A DNA stretch of 64,000 nucleotides from Pseudomonas weihenstephanensis (GCF_001043055.1 NZ_JYLF01000004.1:248001-312000); one strand, 5' to 3'; numbered from the stretch's first letter, positions 8,585 through 18,439 are shown. The notes: a model not told the origin generated them from the letters alone. Translations and numbers: made by a program.

Positions 8585-9619
8585 CTAGTGGACCTCGACC
8601 GGTGAACCTTGCAACCGCTGCAAGGCGTCTACAACGGGTTGCGGCATCAGCTCGCGCAAACAGTTGTAATGGCCGAAACGGCAGGTGCGCTCAAAGCAGG
8701 GGCTGCACTCAAGGCCCAGACGCACGATCTCGACCTTGTCGGCCAAGGGCGGTGTAAAGCCTGGCGACGTTGAACCGTAGACCGCCACCAGCGGGCGATT
8801 CAGGGCGGCAGCCACATGCATCAGGCCCGAGTCGTTGGACACCACCGAGTCGGCGCAGGACAACACATCAATGGCCTCGGCCAGCGAGGTCTCGCCGCTG
8901 AGGTTGACGGCTTCTTCACGCAGACCGGGAATCAGGCGCGAGCGAATGTCTTCGCCTACCGCATGATCATTTTTCGAACCGAACAGCCAGACCTGCCAAC
9001 CTTCGCGGATTTTTTGCTCGGCGACCTTGGCGTAGTGCTCGGATGGCCAGCGCTTGGACTCGCCAAACTCAGCGCCGGGGCACAGCGCCAGCACCGGACG
9101 GTCGAGCGTCAGACCAAACTTGGTCAATGCCGCCTCACGGCGCTGCGGATCAATCTGCAACGCAGGCCGCGGGTAAGGCTTGGGCAGCTCTGCGCCCGGC
9201 TCGAAGGCCAGCGCCATGAAGCGCTCGATCATCAGCGGGTAGCGTTCTTTATCGAGCTTGCGCACATCGTTCAGCAGGCCGTAGCGAAACTCGCCACGCC
9301 AGCCGGTGCGCTTGGGCACCCGCGCAAAGAACGGCACGAGGGCTGATTTCAGCGAGTTGGGCAGCAAGATGGCCTGATCGTACTGCCCCTTGAGGGACTT
9401 GCCGATCTTGCGCCGCGTGGCCAGTTCCAGCGCGCCGTGGCCGAGCGGAAAGCTCAAGGCCTGGCGAACTTCAGGCATGCGTTCGAGAATCGGCCGGCTC
9501 CACTCGGGGGCCAGCACATCGATTTCGCACTCTGGGTGACGCTGTTTCAGGCACTGGAACAGTGTCTGCGCCATCACCATGTCACCGACCCAACTGGGCC
9601 CAACGATCAAAATATTCAT
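8585..9619 (-). CDS. waaF: LPS heptosyltransferase II WaaF (RfaF)
   Basis: A 344-residue family-9 glycosyltransferase that adds the second heptose of the inner core from ADP-heptose. Diagnostic stretches are the start MNILIVGPSWVGDMVMAQTL, LALCPGAEFGESKRWPSEHYAKVA in the middle, and DSVVSNDSGLMHVAAALNRPLVAVYGSTSP, followed by LECSPCFERTCRFGHYNCL, a cysteine-rich C-terminal stretch usual for WaaF. It heads the waa operon, about 58 bases downstream of ilvE, and is followed by waaC with no gap. A promoter was not identified in the short gap; read-through from ilvE is likely. Confidence 0.95.
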   Translation of the reverse strand: MNILIVGPSWVGDMVMAQTLFQCLKQRHPECEIDVLAPEWSRPILERMPEVRQALSFPLGHGALELATRRKIGKSLKGQYDQAILLPNSLKSALVPFFARVPKRTGWRGEFRYGLLNDVRKLDKERYPLMIERFMALAFEPGAELPKPYPRPALQIDPQRREAALTKFGLTLDRPVLALCPGAEFGESKRWPSEHYAKVAEQKIREGWQVWLFGSKNDHAVGEDIRSRLIPGLREEAVNLSGETSLAEAIDVLSCADSVVSNDSGLMHVAAALNRPLVAVYGSTSPGFTPPLADKVEIVRLGLECSPCFERTCRFGHYNCLRELMPQPVVDALQRLQGSPVEVH

Positions 9620-9677
9620 AAGTTTCCATAAACAAGCAAGGGAGGCATTCGCCTCCCCGCTGTGATGCCATTTCGCT

Positions 9678-10601
9678 TTATTTGACCAGTGTACGCCACT
9701 CGGGGTGGGCCGTTGTCTTGCCGGTCACCAGGTCAAAGTAAGCCTTTTGCAGTTTTTCAGTGATCGGGCCACGGCGGCCGATCCCGATTAGACGCCCGTC
9801 GACTTCACGAATCGGCGTGACTTCAGCGGCAGTGCCGGTGAAGAACGCTTCGTCGGCGATGTATACCTCGTCGCGGGTGATGCGTTTTTCAACAAATTTG
9901 TAACCCAGCTCGGTGGCCAGGGTCAGGATCGTGCTGCGGGTGATGCCGTTCAGGCAGGCCGTCACGTCCGGGGTATAAATGACGCCATCTTTGATCAGGA
10001 AGACGTTCTCACCCGAACCCTCGGCGACAAAACCTTCCGGGTCGAGCAACAGCGCTTCGTCGGCACCGCCCGAAATCGCTTCTTGCAAGGCCAGCATCGA
10101 GTTGATGTAGTGGCCGTTGGCCTTGGCACGGGTCATGGAGATGTTCACATGGTGGCGGGTGAAGGAGCTGGTACGCACCTTGATCCCGACTTCCAGCGCT
10201 TCGGCGCCCATATAGGCACCCCAGCTCCACGGCGCGATGATCACATGCACCTTCAAACCGGTGGCGCGCAAGCCCATTGCCTCAGAGCCGTAAAACACCA
10301 TCGGGCGGATGTAGGCGCTGTCGAGGTTGTTTTCACGCACCGCCACGCGGGTCGCTTCATTGATTTCGTCTTTGCTGAACGGGATCTTCATGCCCATGAT
10401 GTGGGCCGAATCGAACAGACGGTCAGTGTGCGCCTGCAAGCGGAAAATCGCTGCGCCCTGCGGGGTTTCGTAGGCGCGCACACCTTCAAAGACACCCATG
10501 CCGTAATGCAGGGTATGGGTCAGCACGTGGGTGGTTGCGTCACGCCACGGCACCAGTTTGCCGTCATACCAGATCACACCATCACGATCAGCCATCGACA
10601 T
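9678..10601 (-). CDS. ilvE: Branched-chain amino acid aminotransferase IlvE
   Basis: A 307-residue PLP-dependent class IV aminotransferase that interconverts Leu/Ile/Val and their 2-oxo acids in the cytosol. It begins MSMADRDGVIWYDGKLVPW. The conserved segments GMGVFEGVRAYETPQG, RPMVFYGSEAMGL, NGHYINSMLALQEA (PLP lysine region just before, in SMTRAKANGHY), EGSGENVFLIKDGVIYTP and CLNGITRSTILTLA are all present. Three start-like ATGs are crowded at 10604, 10601 and 10595; a GAGGAGC ribosome site fits 10601 best and gives the normal family length. It sits between glnE and waaF, as in other pseudomonads. Confidence 0.95.
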   Translation of the reverse strand: MSMADRDGVIWYDGKLVPWRDATTHVLTHTLHYGMGVFEGVRAYETPQGAAIFRLQAHTDRLFDSAHIMGMKIPFSKDEINEATRVAVRENNLDSAYIRPMVFYGSEAMGLRATGLKVHVIIAPWSWGAYMGAEALEVGIKVRTSSFTRHHVNISMTRAKANGHYINSMLALQEAISGGADEALLLDPEGFVAEGSGENVFLIKDGVIYTPDVTACLNGITRSTILTLATELGYKFVEKRITRDEVYIADEAFFTGTAAEVTPIREVDGRLIGIGRRGPITEKLQKAYFDLVTGKTTAHPEWRTLVK

Positions 10602-10686
10602 CATTACGCTCCTCAAAAGAATCCAGCACCTGCGCCTTGAGACGACAGGCAAATTGGACGAGCCTTATGGGCCCGCCGGATACGTT

Positions 10687-13659
10687 CTACAGCTTTAACT
10701 CTGTGTTCTGGCTGACCGGGTCAAGACCCAGCTCAGACCAAATGCGTCGCACGTGTTGACGTTCGACGACAAACTGATCACCCGTGACCACCCCCGCTTC
10801 CTTTTGCAAGGCTTGGCGGTGAGCGACAGCACGGAAGGCTTTGTAAGCCTCACGCAACAGGCTGGCATCAGCGGCGGGCATCAACCCAGCCTGTTCCAGC
10901 CCTTCAAGAATGCGGATGTTATCGGTGTAACGGAGCAATTGCGGGTATTCCCACGCCCATGCAAGGGCCGCGTATTGCACCATAAATTCAATATCGACGA
11001 TACCTCCGGCGTCCTGCTTGAGGTCGAACGGCACCGTGGGCTGGAAGGCGTTTTCGCCCAGCCCCGCCGCGGTAATGCGCGTGCCCAGGTTGTCGCGCAT
11101 TTTGGCCCGCATCTCGCTGACCTCCAGTCGCAGCGTGGGCAAGTCACGCTCACGGCCCAACACCTTGGCGCGGACCTGCTCGAACGCAGCCCCCACTTGC
11201 TTGCAGCCTACAAGCACCCGCGCGCGCACCAGCGCCTGATGTTCCCAGGTCCAGGCTTCGTTTTGCTGATAACGCTCAAAGGCACCGAGCGAGCTGACCA
11301 ACAGCCCGGACGCGCCTGACGGACGCAAGCGCATGTCGACTTCATACAACTGACCGGAGTTGGTTTGTGCCGTGAGCAAGTGAATGATCCGTTGCCCCAA
11401 ACGGGTGAAGAACTGCGCGCTGTCGATGGGTTTGGTGCCGTCCGTTTCGGCGTTCGGGTCACCGTCGTGGATAAACACCAGGTCCAGGTCCGAGCCGTGG
11501 CCCAGCTCGATGCCGCCGACTTTGCCGTAGCCCACAATAATGAAGCCCGGATCGCACAAGCTGCCGTCAGTGCGTTGCGGCGTGCCGTACTTGGCCACGG
11601 TCTGGCGCCAGGCCAGTGCCAGCACTTGCTCCAGAATGGCTTCAGCCAGCCAGGTCAGGTAATCGCTGACCTTCATTAAGGGCAAGCTGCCAGCGATTTC
11701 CGAGGCCGCAACGCGCAAGCGGTGCGCCAGCTTGAAGTTGCGCAGCGCTTCCATCTGCTGCTCAAGGTCATCTTCGGGAATGCGCGTCAGGCGCTCGCGC
11801 AACTCGGCGGCCAGTTCCGGCGCCAAAGGTGGCTTGAACAGACGGCCTTCGTTGAGCAATTCATCAAGCAAGAGCGGGAAACGGGTGATTTGTTCGGCAA
11901 TCCACGGGCTTGCCGCACACAAGGTCAGCAAACGACGCAGCGCGTCAGGGTTTTCAGTCAGTAGCACCAGATACGCTGAACGGCGGGCCACGGCTTCTAC
12001 CAGGGGCAATACCCGCTCCAGCACCAGGTCCGGATTGGCGTGCTCAACGGCCTGTGCCAGCAAGCGCGGAATGAAGGCATCCAGTCGCTCACGCCCCAAA
12101 CGCTGCATCGCCCGCAGCTGCGGGCTGGAACGCAGCCCGGCCAGTTGTTTCAATGCTTTGGGGGCATCTGCAAAACCGGCTTCTTGCAATTGAACACAGG
12201 CGGCAGCGTCGTCCTGAACTTCTTCCCACAACGGCAGCCACTCGCCGCCCACGATCAACTCACCCTCGTCGATATCTTCTTCATCGTCCGGGTCGGCGAT
12301 CACCTGACGGAAATGCCAGTCAATTCGCCCGCGCCACGCCATCAATTGTTCATGGAACGTGGCCCAGCTATCGAAGCCCATCATGAAGGCGATACGCGCT
12401 TGATCCTGCTCGCTGTCGGGCAGCATCTGGGTCTGGCGGTCGGCAATCGCCTGAATCGCGTGCTCGGTGTAGCGCAAAAATTCATAGCCTTCACGCAGCT
12501 CACTGACCACCGCGGCCGGCAAGTAACCCTGGCCTTCGAGGATGCTCAGCACTTTAAGCAGGGGACGCTGCTGCAAGCTCAGGTCGCGGCCGCCGTGGAT
12601 CAGCTGGAACGCCTGAGCGATAAATTCAACCTCGCGGATGCCGCCTGCCCCCAACTTGATGTTGTCGGCCATGCCTTTGCGCCGCACTTCTTGCTGAATC
12701 AATTGCTTCATGGTGCGCAGCGCTTCAATCGCCGAAAAGTCGAGGTAGCGCCGATACACAAACGGGCGCAGCAGATCGAGCAACTGCGCGCCCATTACTT
12801 GATCGCCCGCCACCACACGGGCCTTGATCATCGCGTAGCGCTCCCAGTCCCGGCCCTGATCCTGGTAATACTGCTCCAGCGCATTGAAGCTCAGTACCAG
12901 CGCGCCCGATGAGCCGTAAGGGCGCAGGCGCATGTCGACCCGGAAGACGAAACCGTCGACGGTCATCGGGTCGAGTGCTTTGATCAGGCGTTGACCCAGG
13001 CGGATGAAGAACTCCTGGTTGTCCAGCGGGCGCTTGGCACCCACCGTTTCACCCCCTTCGGGGTAAGCGAAAATCAAGTCGATGTCTGACGACAAGTTCA
13101 GCTCGACGGCGCCGAGTTTGCCCATGCCCAGAATCACCATCGGCTGCGGCTCGCCACTGCGCTGCCCGATCGGCGTGCCAAATTGCTGGCAATGACGCTC
13201 ATACAACCAGCGATACGCCTGATCAATGCTCGCATCGGCCATGTCCGACAGATCGCGACAGGTTTCGATCAAATCCGCCTGGCGGGTCAGATCGCGCCAA
13301 ATAATGCGCACTTGCTGACGCGTGCGTTGGCGGCGCAATACGCGCCCCAGCTCATCATCGGTGTGCGCCTGCTGCACTGCGGCGCTAATTTGCCCGCACA
13401 GCTCGCCGGGGGCAAAGCTGCGGTCCAGTTCGCCAAAGCCCGCCAGCTCCAGCAACATCAAAGGGTCACGTAACGCTTGTTCAATAAAGAAGTCACTGGC
13501 GGCGCTGACGCGATTGAAAGCCACCCACCGCTCGGCCGACCAGTCATCCAGCGCCCACTCACTGTCTAGCCCGGCCACCGCAGCGCGCCACGACTGTTCG
13601 GCACGGGTTACCAATGGCAATAAAAGGGTGGGGATTGGAGCAAGCGACGGAAGGCTCAT
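10687..13659 (-). CDS. glnE: Bifunctional glutamine synthetase adenylyltransferase/deadenylylase GlnE
   Basis: A 990-residue cytosolic enzyme that adenylylates and de-adenylylates glutamine synthetase in response to PII. The two nucleotidyltransferase domains are visible: the N-terminal one with ELNLSSDIDLIFAYPEGGET (about residue 170) and the C-terminal one with ELGHGSDLDLVFIHDGDPN (about residue 715), each with the G-S-D-x-D metal-binding motif. The N-terminal site is the deadenylylase, the C-terminal one the adenylylase in the family. Length fits the family. It is transcribed leftward ahead of ilvE, divergent from aceE. Its ATG at 13659 is 383 bases from the aceE start, and the intervening space is shared regulatory DNA. 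Confidence 0.95.
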   Translation of the reverse strand: MSLPSLAPIPTLLLPLVTRAEQSWRAAVAGLDSEWALDDWSAERWVAFNRVSAASDFFIEQALRDPLMLLELAGFGELDRSFAPGELCGQISAAVQQAHTDDELGRVLRRQRTRQQVRIIWRDLTRQADLIETCRDLSDMADASIDQAYRWLYERHCQQFGTPIGQRSGEPQPMVILGMGKLGAVELNLSSDIDLIFAYPEGGETVGAKRPLDNQEFFIRLGQRLIKALDPMTVDGFVFRVDMRLRPYGSSGALVLSFNALEQYYQDQGRDWERYAMIKARVVAGDQVMGAQLLDLLRPFVYRRYLDFSAIEALRTMKQLIQQEVRRKGMADNIKLGAGGIREVEFIAQAFQLIHGGRDLSLQQRPLLKVLSILEGQGYLPAAVVSELREGYEFLRYTEHAIQAIADRQTQMLPDSEQDQARIAFMMGFDSWATFHEQLMAWRGRIDWHFRQVIADPDDEEDIDEGELIVGGEWLPLWEEVQDDAAACVQLQEAGFADAPKALKQLAGLRSSPQLRAMQRLGRERLDAFIPRLLAQAVEHANPDLVLERVLPLVEAVARRSAYLVLLTENPDALRRLLTLCAASPWIAEQITRFPLLLDELLNEGRLFKPPLAPELAAELRERLTRIPEDDLEQQMEALRNFKLAHRLRVAASEIAGSLPLMKVSDYLTWLAEAILEQVLALAWRQTVAKYGTPQRTDGSLCDPGFIIVGYGKVGGIELGHGSDLDLVFIHDGDPNAETDGTKPIDSAQFFTRLGQRIIHLLTAQTNSGQLYEVDMRLRPSGASGLLVSSLGAFERYQQNEAWTWEHQALVRARVLVGCKQVGAAFEQVRAKVLGRERDLPTLRLEVSEMRAKMRDNLGTRITAAGLGENAFQPTVPFDLKQDAGGIVDIEFMVQYAALAWAWEYPQLLRYTDNIRILEGLEQAGLMPAADASLLREAYKAFRAVAHRQALQKEAGVVTGDQFVVERQHVRRIWSELGLDPVSQNTELKL

Positions 13660-13865
13660 GGTCTATCCTTGATCGGCGACAGTAATGCCGAGTACGGTGA
13701 CAGGAAGAAACAGCGGTTTAATCCGACTGTCGAACAAAGGTTATTAATAGCTGAATGCTGTTTTTTATTGGCAGCAAACCTTCAAAAAGAAGGCAATAAA
13801 TTAAATTTCGCACTAACAATATCGATTTTTCGCACAACTACACGACTGACCATCAGCGCCTGACA

Positions 13866-13932
13866 TGTAGTTTTACTACTGAGTGACCCACTTGAAAGGC
13901 TGAAATGGCCAACGATTTGTAGTAAAACTACA
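13866..13932. promoter_or_regulatory. Pair of 15-bp palindromic operator-like sites upstream of aceE
   Basis: The 383-base space between the divergent glnE and aceE genes holds two palindromes of the form TGTAGT-N3-ACTACA. The right copy at 13918-13932 is perfect; the left copy at 13866-13880 has one mismatch in its last base. Their centres lie 52 bases apart, close to five helical turns, so two dimers would sit on the same face of the DNA. Short dyads with a 3-base spacer resemble operators of GntR/FadR-type regulators, the family of PdhR that controls pyruvate dehydrogenase in E. coli. The regulator is not in this window and its identity is inference. The rest of the gap is AT-richer, with no confident -10/-35 pair. 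The aceE ribosome site GGAGCAAGCC precedes the ATG. Confidence 0.65.
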
Positions 13933-14042
13933 CAACGCTGGAATCTACTTCCGGTCATCCAAGAATTTATGTCGTCTGCCCACAAGGCCAGTCGCAAACT
14001 CAGGCAACCGATTCTGGAAGCCTTTCCGCCCTGGAGCAAGCC

Positions 14043-16688
14043 ATGCAAGACCTCGATCCCGTCGAAACCCAGGAATGGCTGGACGCCCTGGAATCGGTTC
14101 TCGACAAAGAAGGCGAAGACCGCGCTCACTACCTGATGACCCGTATGGGTGAGCTCGCAACCCGCACCGGTTCGCAGCTGCCGTACGCCATCACCACGCC
14201 ATACCGCAACACCATCCCTGTGACCCACGAAGCACGCATGCCTGGCGACCTGTTCATGGAACGCCGCATTCGCTCGTTGGTTCGCTGGAACGCCATGGCC
14301 ATGGTAATGCGCACGAACTTGAAAGATTCTGACCTGGGCGGTCACATCTCCAGCTTCGCTTCCAGTGCAACCCTGTATGACATCGGCTTCAACTACTTCT
14401 TCCAGGCCCCGACCGAAGAACACGGCGGCGACCTGATCTACTTCCAGGGCCACACCTCCCCAGGCGTTTACGCCCGTGCGTTCATGGAAGGCCGCATCAC
14501 CGAAGACCAGATGAACAACTTCCGCCAGGAAGTCGACGGTCAGGGCCTGTCGTCCTACCCGCACCCTTGGCTGATGCCTGACTTCTGGCAGTTCCCGACC
14601 GTTTCAATGGGTCTGGGCCCCATCCAGGCGATCTACCAGGCACGCTTCATGAAGTACCTGGAAGCCCGTGGCTTCATCCCCGCTGGCAAGCAAAAAGTCT
14701 GGTGCTTCCTGGGCGACGGCGAATGTGACGAGCCTGAATCCCTGGGCGCGATCTCGCTGGCTGGCCGCGAAAACCTCGACAACCTGATCTTTGTCATCAA
14801 CTGCAACTTGCAGCGCCTCGACGGCCCGGTTCGCGGTAACGGCAAAATCATCCAGGAACTCGAAGGCGTGTTCCGCGGTGCTCAGTGGAACGTGACCAAA
14901 GTCATTTGGGGCCGTTTCTGGGACCCGCTGCTGGCCAAAGACGTCGACGGCATCCTGCAACGCCGCATGGACGAAGTCATCGACGGCGAGTACCAGAACT
15001 ACAAAGCCAAAGATGGCGCGTTCGTTCGCGAACACTTCTTCAACACGCCTGAACTTAAGGCGATGGTTGCTGATTTGTCCGACGACGAAATCTGGAAGCT
15101 CAACCGTGGCGGCCACGACCCGTACAAGGTCTACGCGGCGTATCACGAAGCGGTCAACCACAAAGACCAGCCAACCGTGATCCTGGCCAAAACCATCAAG
15201 GGTTATGGCACCGGTGCCGGCGAAGCAAAAAACACCGCGCACAACACCAAGAAAGTCGACGTCGACAGCCTGAAGTTGTTCCGCGACCGTTTCGACATCC
15301 CGGTCAAAGACGAAGAAATCGAAAACCTGCCGTTCTTCAAGCCAGAAGAAGGCAGCGCTGAAGCCCGCTACCTGAGCGAGCGCCGTAGCGCACTGGGTGG
15401 TTTCGTGCCACAGCGCCGCGCCAAGAGCATGAGCATTCCGACCCCGCCACTGGATACCCTTAAGGCCATCCTTGACGGTTCAGGCGAGCGCGAAATCTCC
15501 ACCACCATGGCTTTCGTGCGCATTCTGGCGCAACTGGTCAAGGACAAAGACATCGGCCAACGCATCGTGCCGATCATCCCGGACGAAGCCCGTACCTTCG
15601 GGATGGAAGGCATGTTCCGCCAGTTGGGCATCTACTCCTCCACCGGCCAGCTCTACGAGCCAGTCGACAAAGACCAGGTGATGTTCTACCGCGAAGACAA
15701 AAAAGGTCAGATCCTCGAAGAAGGCATCAACGAAGCAGGCGCCATGAGCTCCTTCATCGCTGCCGGTACTTCGTACTCCAGCCACAACCAGCCGATGCTG
15801 CCGTTCTACATCTTCTACTCGATGTTCGGTTTCCAGCGCATTGGTGACCTGGCCTGGGCCGCTGGCGACAGCCGCACCCGTGGCTTCCTGATCGGCGGCA
15901 CCGCCGGGCGTACCACGCTCAACGGCGAAGGCCTGCAACACGAAGACGGTCACAGCCACATCCTGGCCTCCACCATCCCTAACTGCCGCACCTTCGATCC
16001 AACCTACGGCTATGAGCTGGCGGTGATCATCCAGGACGGCATGAAGAAGATGACCGAAGAGCAACAGGACGTCTTCTACTACATCACCGTGATGAACGAG
16101 TCTTACCAGCAGCCAGCCATGCCGGCCGGGGTTGAGGAAGGCATCGTCAAGGGCATGTACCTGCTCGAAGAAGACACCAAAGAAGCGGCACACCACGTAC
16201 AGCTGATGGGCTCCGGCACCATCCTGCGTGAAGTGCGCGAAGCGGCAAAAATCCTGCGTGATGAATTCAACATCGGTGCCGACGTGTGGAGCGTTACCAG
16301 CTTCAACGAACTGCGTCGCGACGGCCTGGCCGTTGAGCGTGAAAACCGTCTGCACCCTGGCCAGAAGCCAAAGCTCAGCTACGTAGAAGAGTGCCTGAGC
16401 GGGCGTAAAGGTCCGGTCATTGCCTCCACCGACTACATGAAGCTGTTCGCCGAACAGATTCGTCAGTGGGTACCGGTCAAAGAATTCAAAGTGCTGGGCA
16501 CTGACGGTTTCGGCCGCAGCGACAGCCGCAAAAAACTGCGTCACTTCTTTGAAGTAGACCGTCATTTCGTGGTGTTGGCAGCCCTTGAAGCACTGGCTGA
16601 CCGTGGTGATATCGAACCTAAGGTAGTGGCAGAAGCCATCGTCAAGTTCGGCATCAACCCAGAAAAACGCAACCCACTGGACTGCTGA
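14043..16688 (+). CDS. aceE: Pyruvate dehydrogenase E1 component (homodimeric type) AceE
   Basis: An 881-residue thiamine-diphosphate enzyme that decarboxylates pyruvate and reductively acetylates the lipoyl groups of E2. Landmarks are FQGHTSPGVYARAFMEGR, the diphosphate-binding motif GDGECDEPESLGAISLAGREN with the downstream NLIFVINCNLQRLDGPV, and in the pyrimidine domain DEARTFGMEGMFRQLGIYSS. Length is normal for the alpha2-type E1 of proteobacteria. The start ATG at 14043 follows a GGAG; codon use is markedly biased toward optimal codons, as expected for a highly expressed gene. It lies 11 bases before aceF, forming the aceEF operon. There is no lpd gene in this window. Confidence 0.97.
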   Translation: MQDLDPVETQEWLDALESVLDKEGEDRAHYLMTRMGELATRTGSQLPYAITTPYRNTIPVTHEARMPGDLFMERRIRSLVRWNAMAMVMRTNLKDSDLGGHISSFASSATLYDIGFNYFFQAPTEEHGGDLIYFQGHTSPGVYARAFMEGRITEDQMNNFRQEVDGQGLSSYPHPWLMPDFWQFPTVSMGLGPIQAIYQARFMKYLEARGFIPAGKQKVWCFLGDGECDEPESLGAISLAGRENLDNLIFVINCNLQRLDGPVRGNGKIIQELEGVFRGAQWNVTKVIWGRFWDPLLAKDVDGILQRRMDEVIDGEYQNYKAKDGAFVREHFFNTPELKAMVADLSDDEIWKLNRGGHDPYKVYAAYHEAVNHKDQPTVILAKTIKGYGTGAGEAKNTAHNTKKVDVDSLKLFRDRFDIPVKDEEIENLPFFKPEEGSAEARYLSERRSALGGFVPQRRAKSMSIPTPPLDTLKAILDGSGEREISTTMAFVRILAQLVKDKDIGQRIVPIIPDEARTFGMEGMFRQLGIYSSTGQLYEPVDKDQVMFYREDKKGQILEEGINEAGAMSSFIAAGTSYSSHNQPMLPFYIFYSMFGFQRIGDLAWAAGDSRTRGFLIGGTAGRTTLNGEGLQHEDGHSHILASTIPNCRTFDPTYGYELAVIIQDGMKKMTEEQQDVFYYITVMNESYQQPAMPAGVEEGIVKGMYLLEEDTKEAAHHVQLMGSGTILREVREAAKILRDEFNIGADVWSVTSFNELRRDGLAVERENRLHPGQKPKLSYVEECLSGRKGPVIASTDYMKLFAEQIRQWVPVKEFKVLGTDGFGRSDSRKKLRHFFEVDRHFVVLAALEALADRGDIEPKVVAEAIVKFGINPEKRNPLDC

Positions 16689-16699
16689 GGAGAATTTTT

Positions 16700-18340
16700 G
16701 TGAGCGAACTCATTCGAGTACCTGACATCGGCAGCGGTGACGGTGAAGTCATCGAACTGTTTGTAAAAGTCGGCGACCGTATCGAAGCCGACCAGAGCAT
16801 TCTGACGCTGGAATCGGACAAGGCGAGCATGGAAATCCCTGCTCCCAAAGCGGGCATCGTCAAAAGCTTGAAAGTAAAGCTGGGCGACCGCCTGAAAGAA
16901 GGCGACGAACTGCTGGAACTGGAAGCCGAGGGCGCCGCTGCGGCGCCTGAAGCTGACGCTCCTGCGGCACCGGCAGCCGCTGAAAAGCCTGCGGCCGCGC
17001 CCGTAGCCGAGGCCCCTGCGGCCCCGGCCGCTGCACCGGCAAGCTCGACGGTTCAGGACATTCACGTCCCGGACATCGGCTCGTCGGGCAAAGCCAAAAT
17101 CATCGAAATTCTGGTCAAGGCTGGCGACACCGTTGAGGCTGATCAGTCGTTGATCACCCTCGAATCCGACAAGGCCAGCATGGAAATTCCATCGCCAGCC
17201 GCCGGTGTGGTCGAAAGCATTTCGGTCAAACTCGATGACGAAGTTGGCACTGGCGACTTCATCCTCAAGCTCAAAGTACAAGGCGCTGCGGCCCCGGCTG
17301 CACCTGCGCCAGCTGCTACTGCTGAACAAGCTCCGGCCACAACTCAAGCACCGGCTGCGGCCCCTGCGCCAGCCGCCAAAGCCGAGGCAGCCCCTGCCCC
17401 GGCAACCGCGCCTGTGCCAAAAGGCGCCAAAGTTCACGCTGGCCCTGCCGTGCGTCAACTGGCCCGCGAGTTCGGCGTCGAGCTGAACGCGGTCAGCCCA
17501 AGCGGCCCGCACGGTCGTGTGCTGAAAGAAGACGTGCAGGTTTACGTCAAAGCCATGATGCAAAAGGCCAAAGAAGCACCGGCCGCCGGTGCAACCGGTG
17601 GTGCTGGCATTCCGCCGATTCCGGCTGTCGATTTCAGCCGTTTCGGTGAAGTCGAAGAAGTGGCCATGACCCGCCTGATGCAAATCGGCGCGTCGAGCCT
17701 GCATCGCAGCTGGCTGAACATCCCGCACGTGACGCAGTTCGATCAGGCTGACATCACTGAGCTGGAAGCTTTCCGCGTTGCACAAAAAGCGGTCGCAGAA
17801 AAAGCCGGTGTGAAACTGACCGTGTTGCCGCTGCTGCTCAAGTCCTGCGCGCACCTGCTCAAAGAAATGCCCGACTTCAACAGCTCGCTGGCGCCAAGCG
17901 GCAAAGCCATCATCCGCAAGAAGTACGTCAACATCGGCTTCGCCGTAGACACCCCGGATGGCCTGCTGGTCCCTGTGATCAAGAACGTTGATCAGAAGAG
18001 CCTGCTGCAACTGGCGGCGGAAGCGGCGGCACTGGCTGCCAAGGCCCGTGACAAGAAGCTCACCGCTGACGACATGCAAGGCGCCTGCTTCACCATTTCC
18101 AGCCTGGGCCACATTGGCGGCACCGGCTTCACGCCAATCGTCAACGCGCCGGAAGTGGCGATCCTTGGGGTTTCCAAGGCAACCATCCAGCCAGTCTGGG
18201 ACGGCAAAGCCTTCCAGCCGAAACTGATGCTGCCGCTGTCGCTGTCCTACGATCACCGCGTGATCAATGGCGCTGCGGCTGCACGCTTCACCCAGCGTCT
18301 GAGCCAGTTGTTGGGCGACATCCGCACCATCCTGCTGTAA
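16700..18340 (+). CDS. aceF: Dihydrolipoamide acetyltransferase, pyruvate dehydrogenase E2 (AceF)
   Basis: A 546-residue core subunit of the pyruvate dehydrogenase complex. Two lipoyl domains are clear, each with the lipoylated lysine in ESDKASMEIP (at about residues 40 and 160), joined by long Ala/Pro-rich flexible linkers. An E3/E1-binding domain follows (VRQLAREFGVELNAVSPSG then GRVLKEDV, about residues 250-275). The catalytic acetyltransferase domain ends with SLSYDHRVINGAAAARF, containing the active-site His and Asp. Having two rather than three lipoyl domains matches Pseudomonas. The start codon is GTG, preceded by AGGAG at good spacing. It is followed by two hairpins, the second a classical terminator. 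Confidence 0.97.
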   Translation: MSELIRVPDIGSGDGEVIELFVKVGDRIEADQSILTLESDKASMEIPAPKAGIVKSLKVKLGDRLKEGDELLELEAEGAAAAPEADAPAAPAAAEKPAAAPVAEAPAAPAAAPASSTVQDIHVPDIGSSGKAKIIEILVKAGDTVEADQSLITLESDKASMEIPSPAAGVVESISVKLDDEVGTGDFILKLKVQGAAAPAAPAPAATAEQAPATTQAPAAAPAPAAKAEAAPAPATAPVPKGAKVHAGPAVRQLAREFGVELNAVSPSGPHGRVLKEDVQVYVKAMMQKAKEAPAAGATGGAGIPPIPAVDFSRFGEVEEVAMTRLMQIGASSLHRSWLNIPHVTQFDQADITELEAFRVAQKAVAEKAGVKLTVLPLLLKSCAHLLKEMPDFNSSLAPSGKAIIRKKYVNIGFAVDTPDGLLVPVIKNVDQKSLLQLAAEAAALAAKARDKKLTADDMQGACFTISSLGHIGGTGFTPIVNAPEVAILGVSKATIQPVWDGKAFQPKLMLPLSLSYDHRVINGAAAARFTQRLSQLLGDIRTILL

Positions 18341-18346
18341 GCCAGA

Positions 18347-18374
18347 CCCCGGCCTTCTTCATAGAAGGCCGGGG
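18347..18374 (+). terminator. 12-bp perfect hairpin just after aceF
   Basis: CCCCGGCCTTCT and its exact complement flank a four-base loop TCAT, seven bases past the aceF stop. There is no T-run directly after it, so it may act as an mRNA 3'-end stabiliser or an attenuating hairpin rather than a full intrinsic terminator; the stronger terminator lies about 40 bases further on. Confidence 0.6.
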
Positions 18375-18412
18375 CCGCGCACTCTTTTTCGAGCGCCACG
18401 CTCGTACCTCAA

Positions 18413-18439
18413 CCCCGCCCATGTGGCGGGGCTTTTTTT
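18413..18439 (+). terminator. Intrinsic terminator of the aceEF operon
   Basis: A CCCCGCC/GGCGGGG stem with a five-base loop is followed at once by C and seven T residues. This is a textbook Rho-independent terminator for aceEF. Confidence 0.9.

Noticed and set aside
16562..18256. Long minus-strand frame (about 560 codons) opposite aceF
   Set aside because: Composition mirrors the Ala/Pro and lipoyl-domain codons of aceF; no ribosome site or domain. GC-rich antisense shadow.
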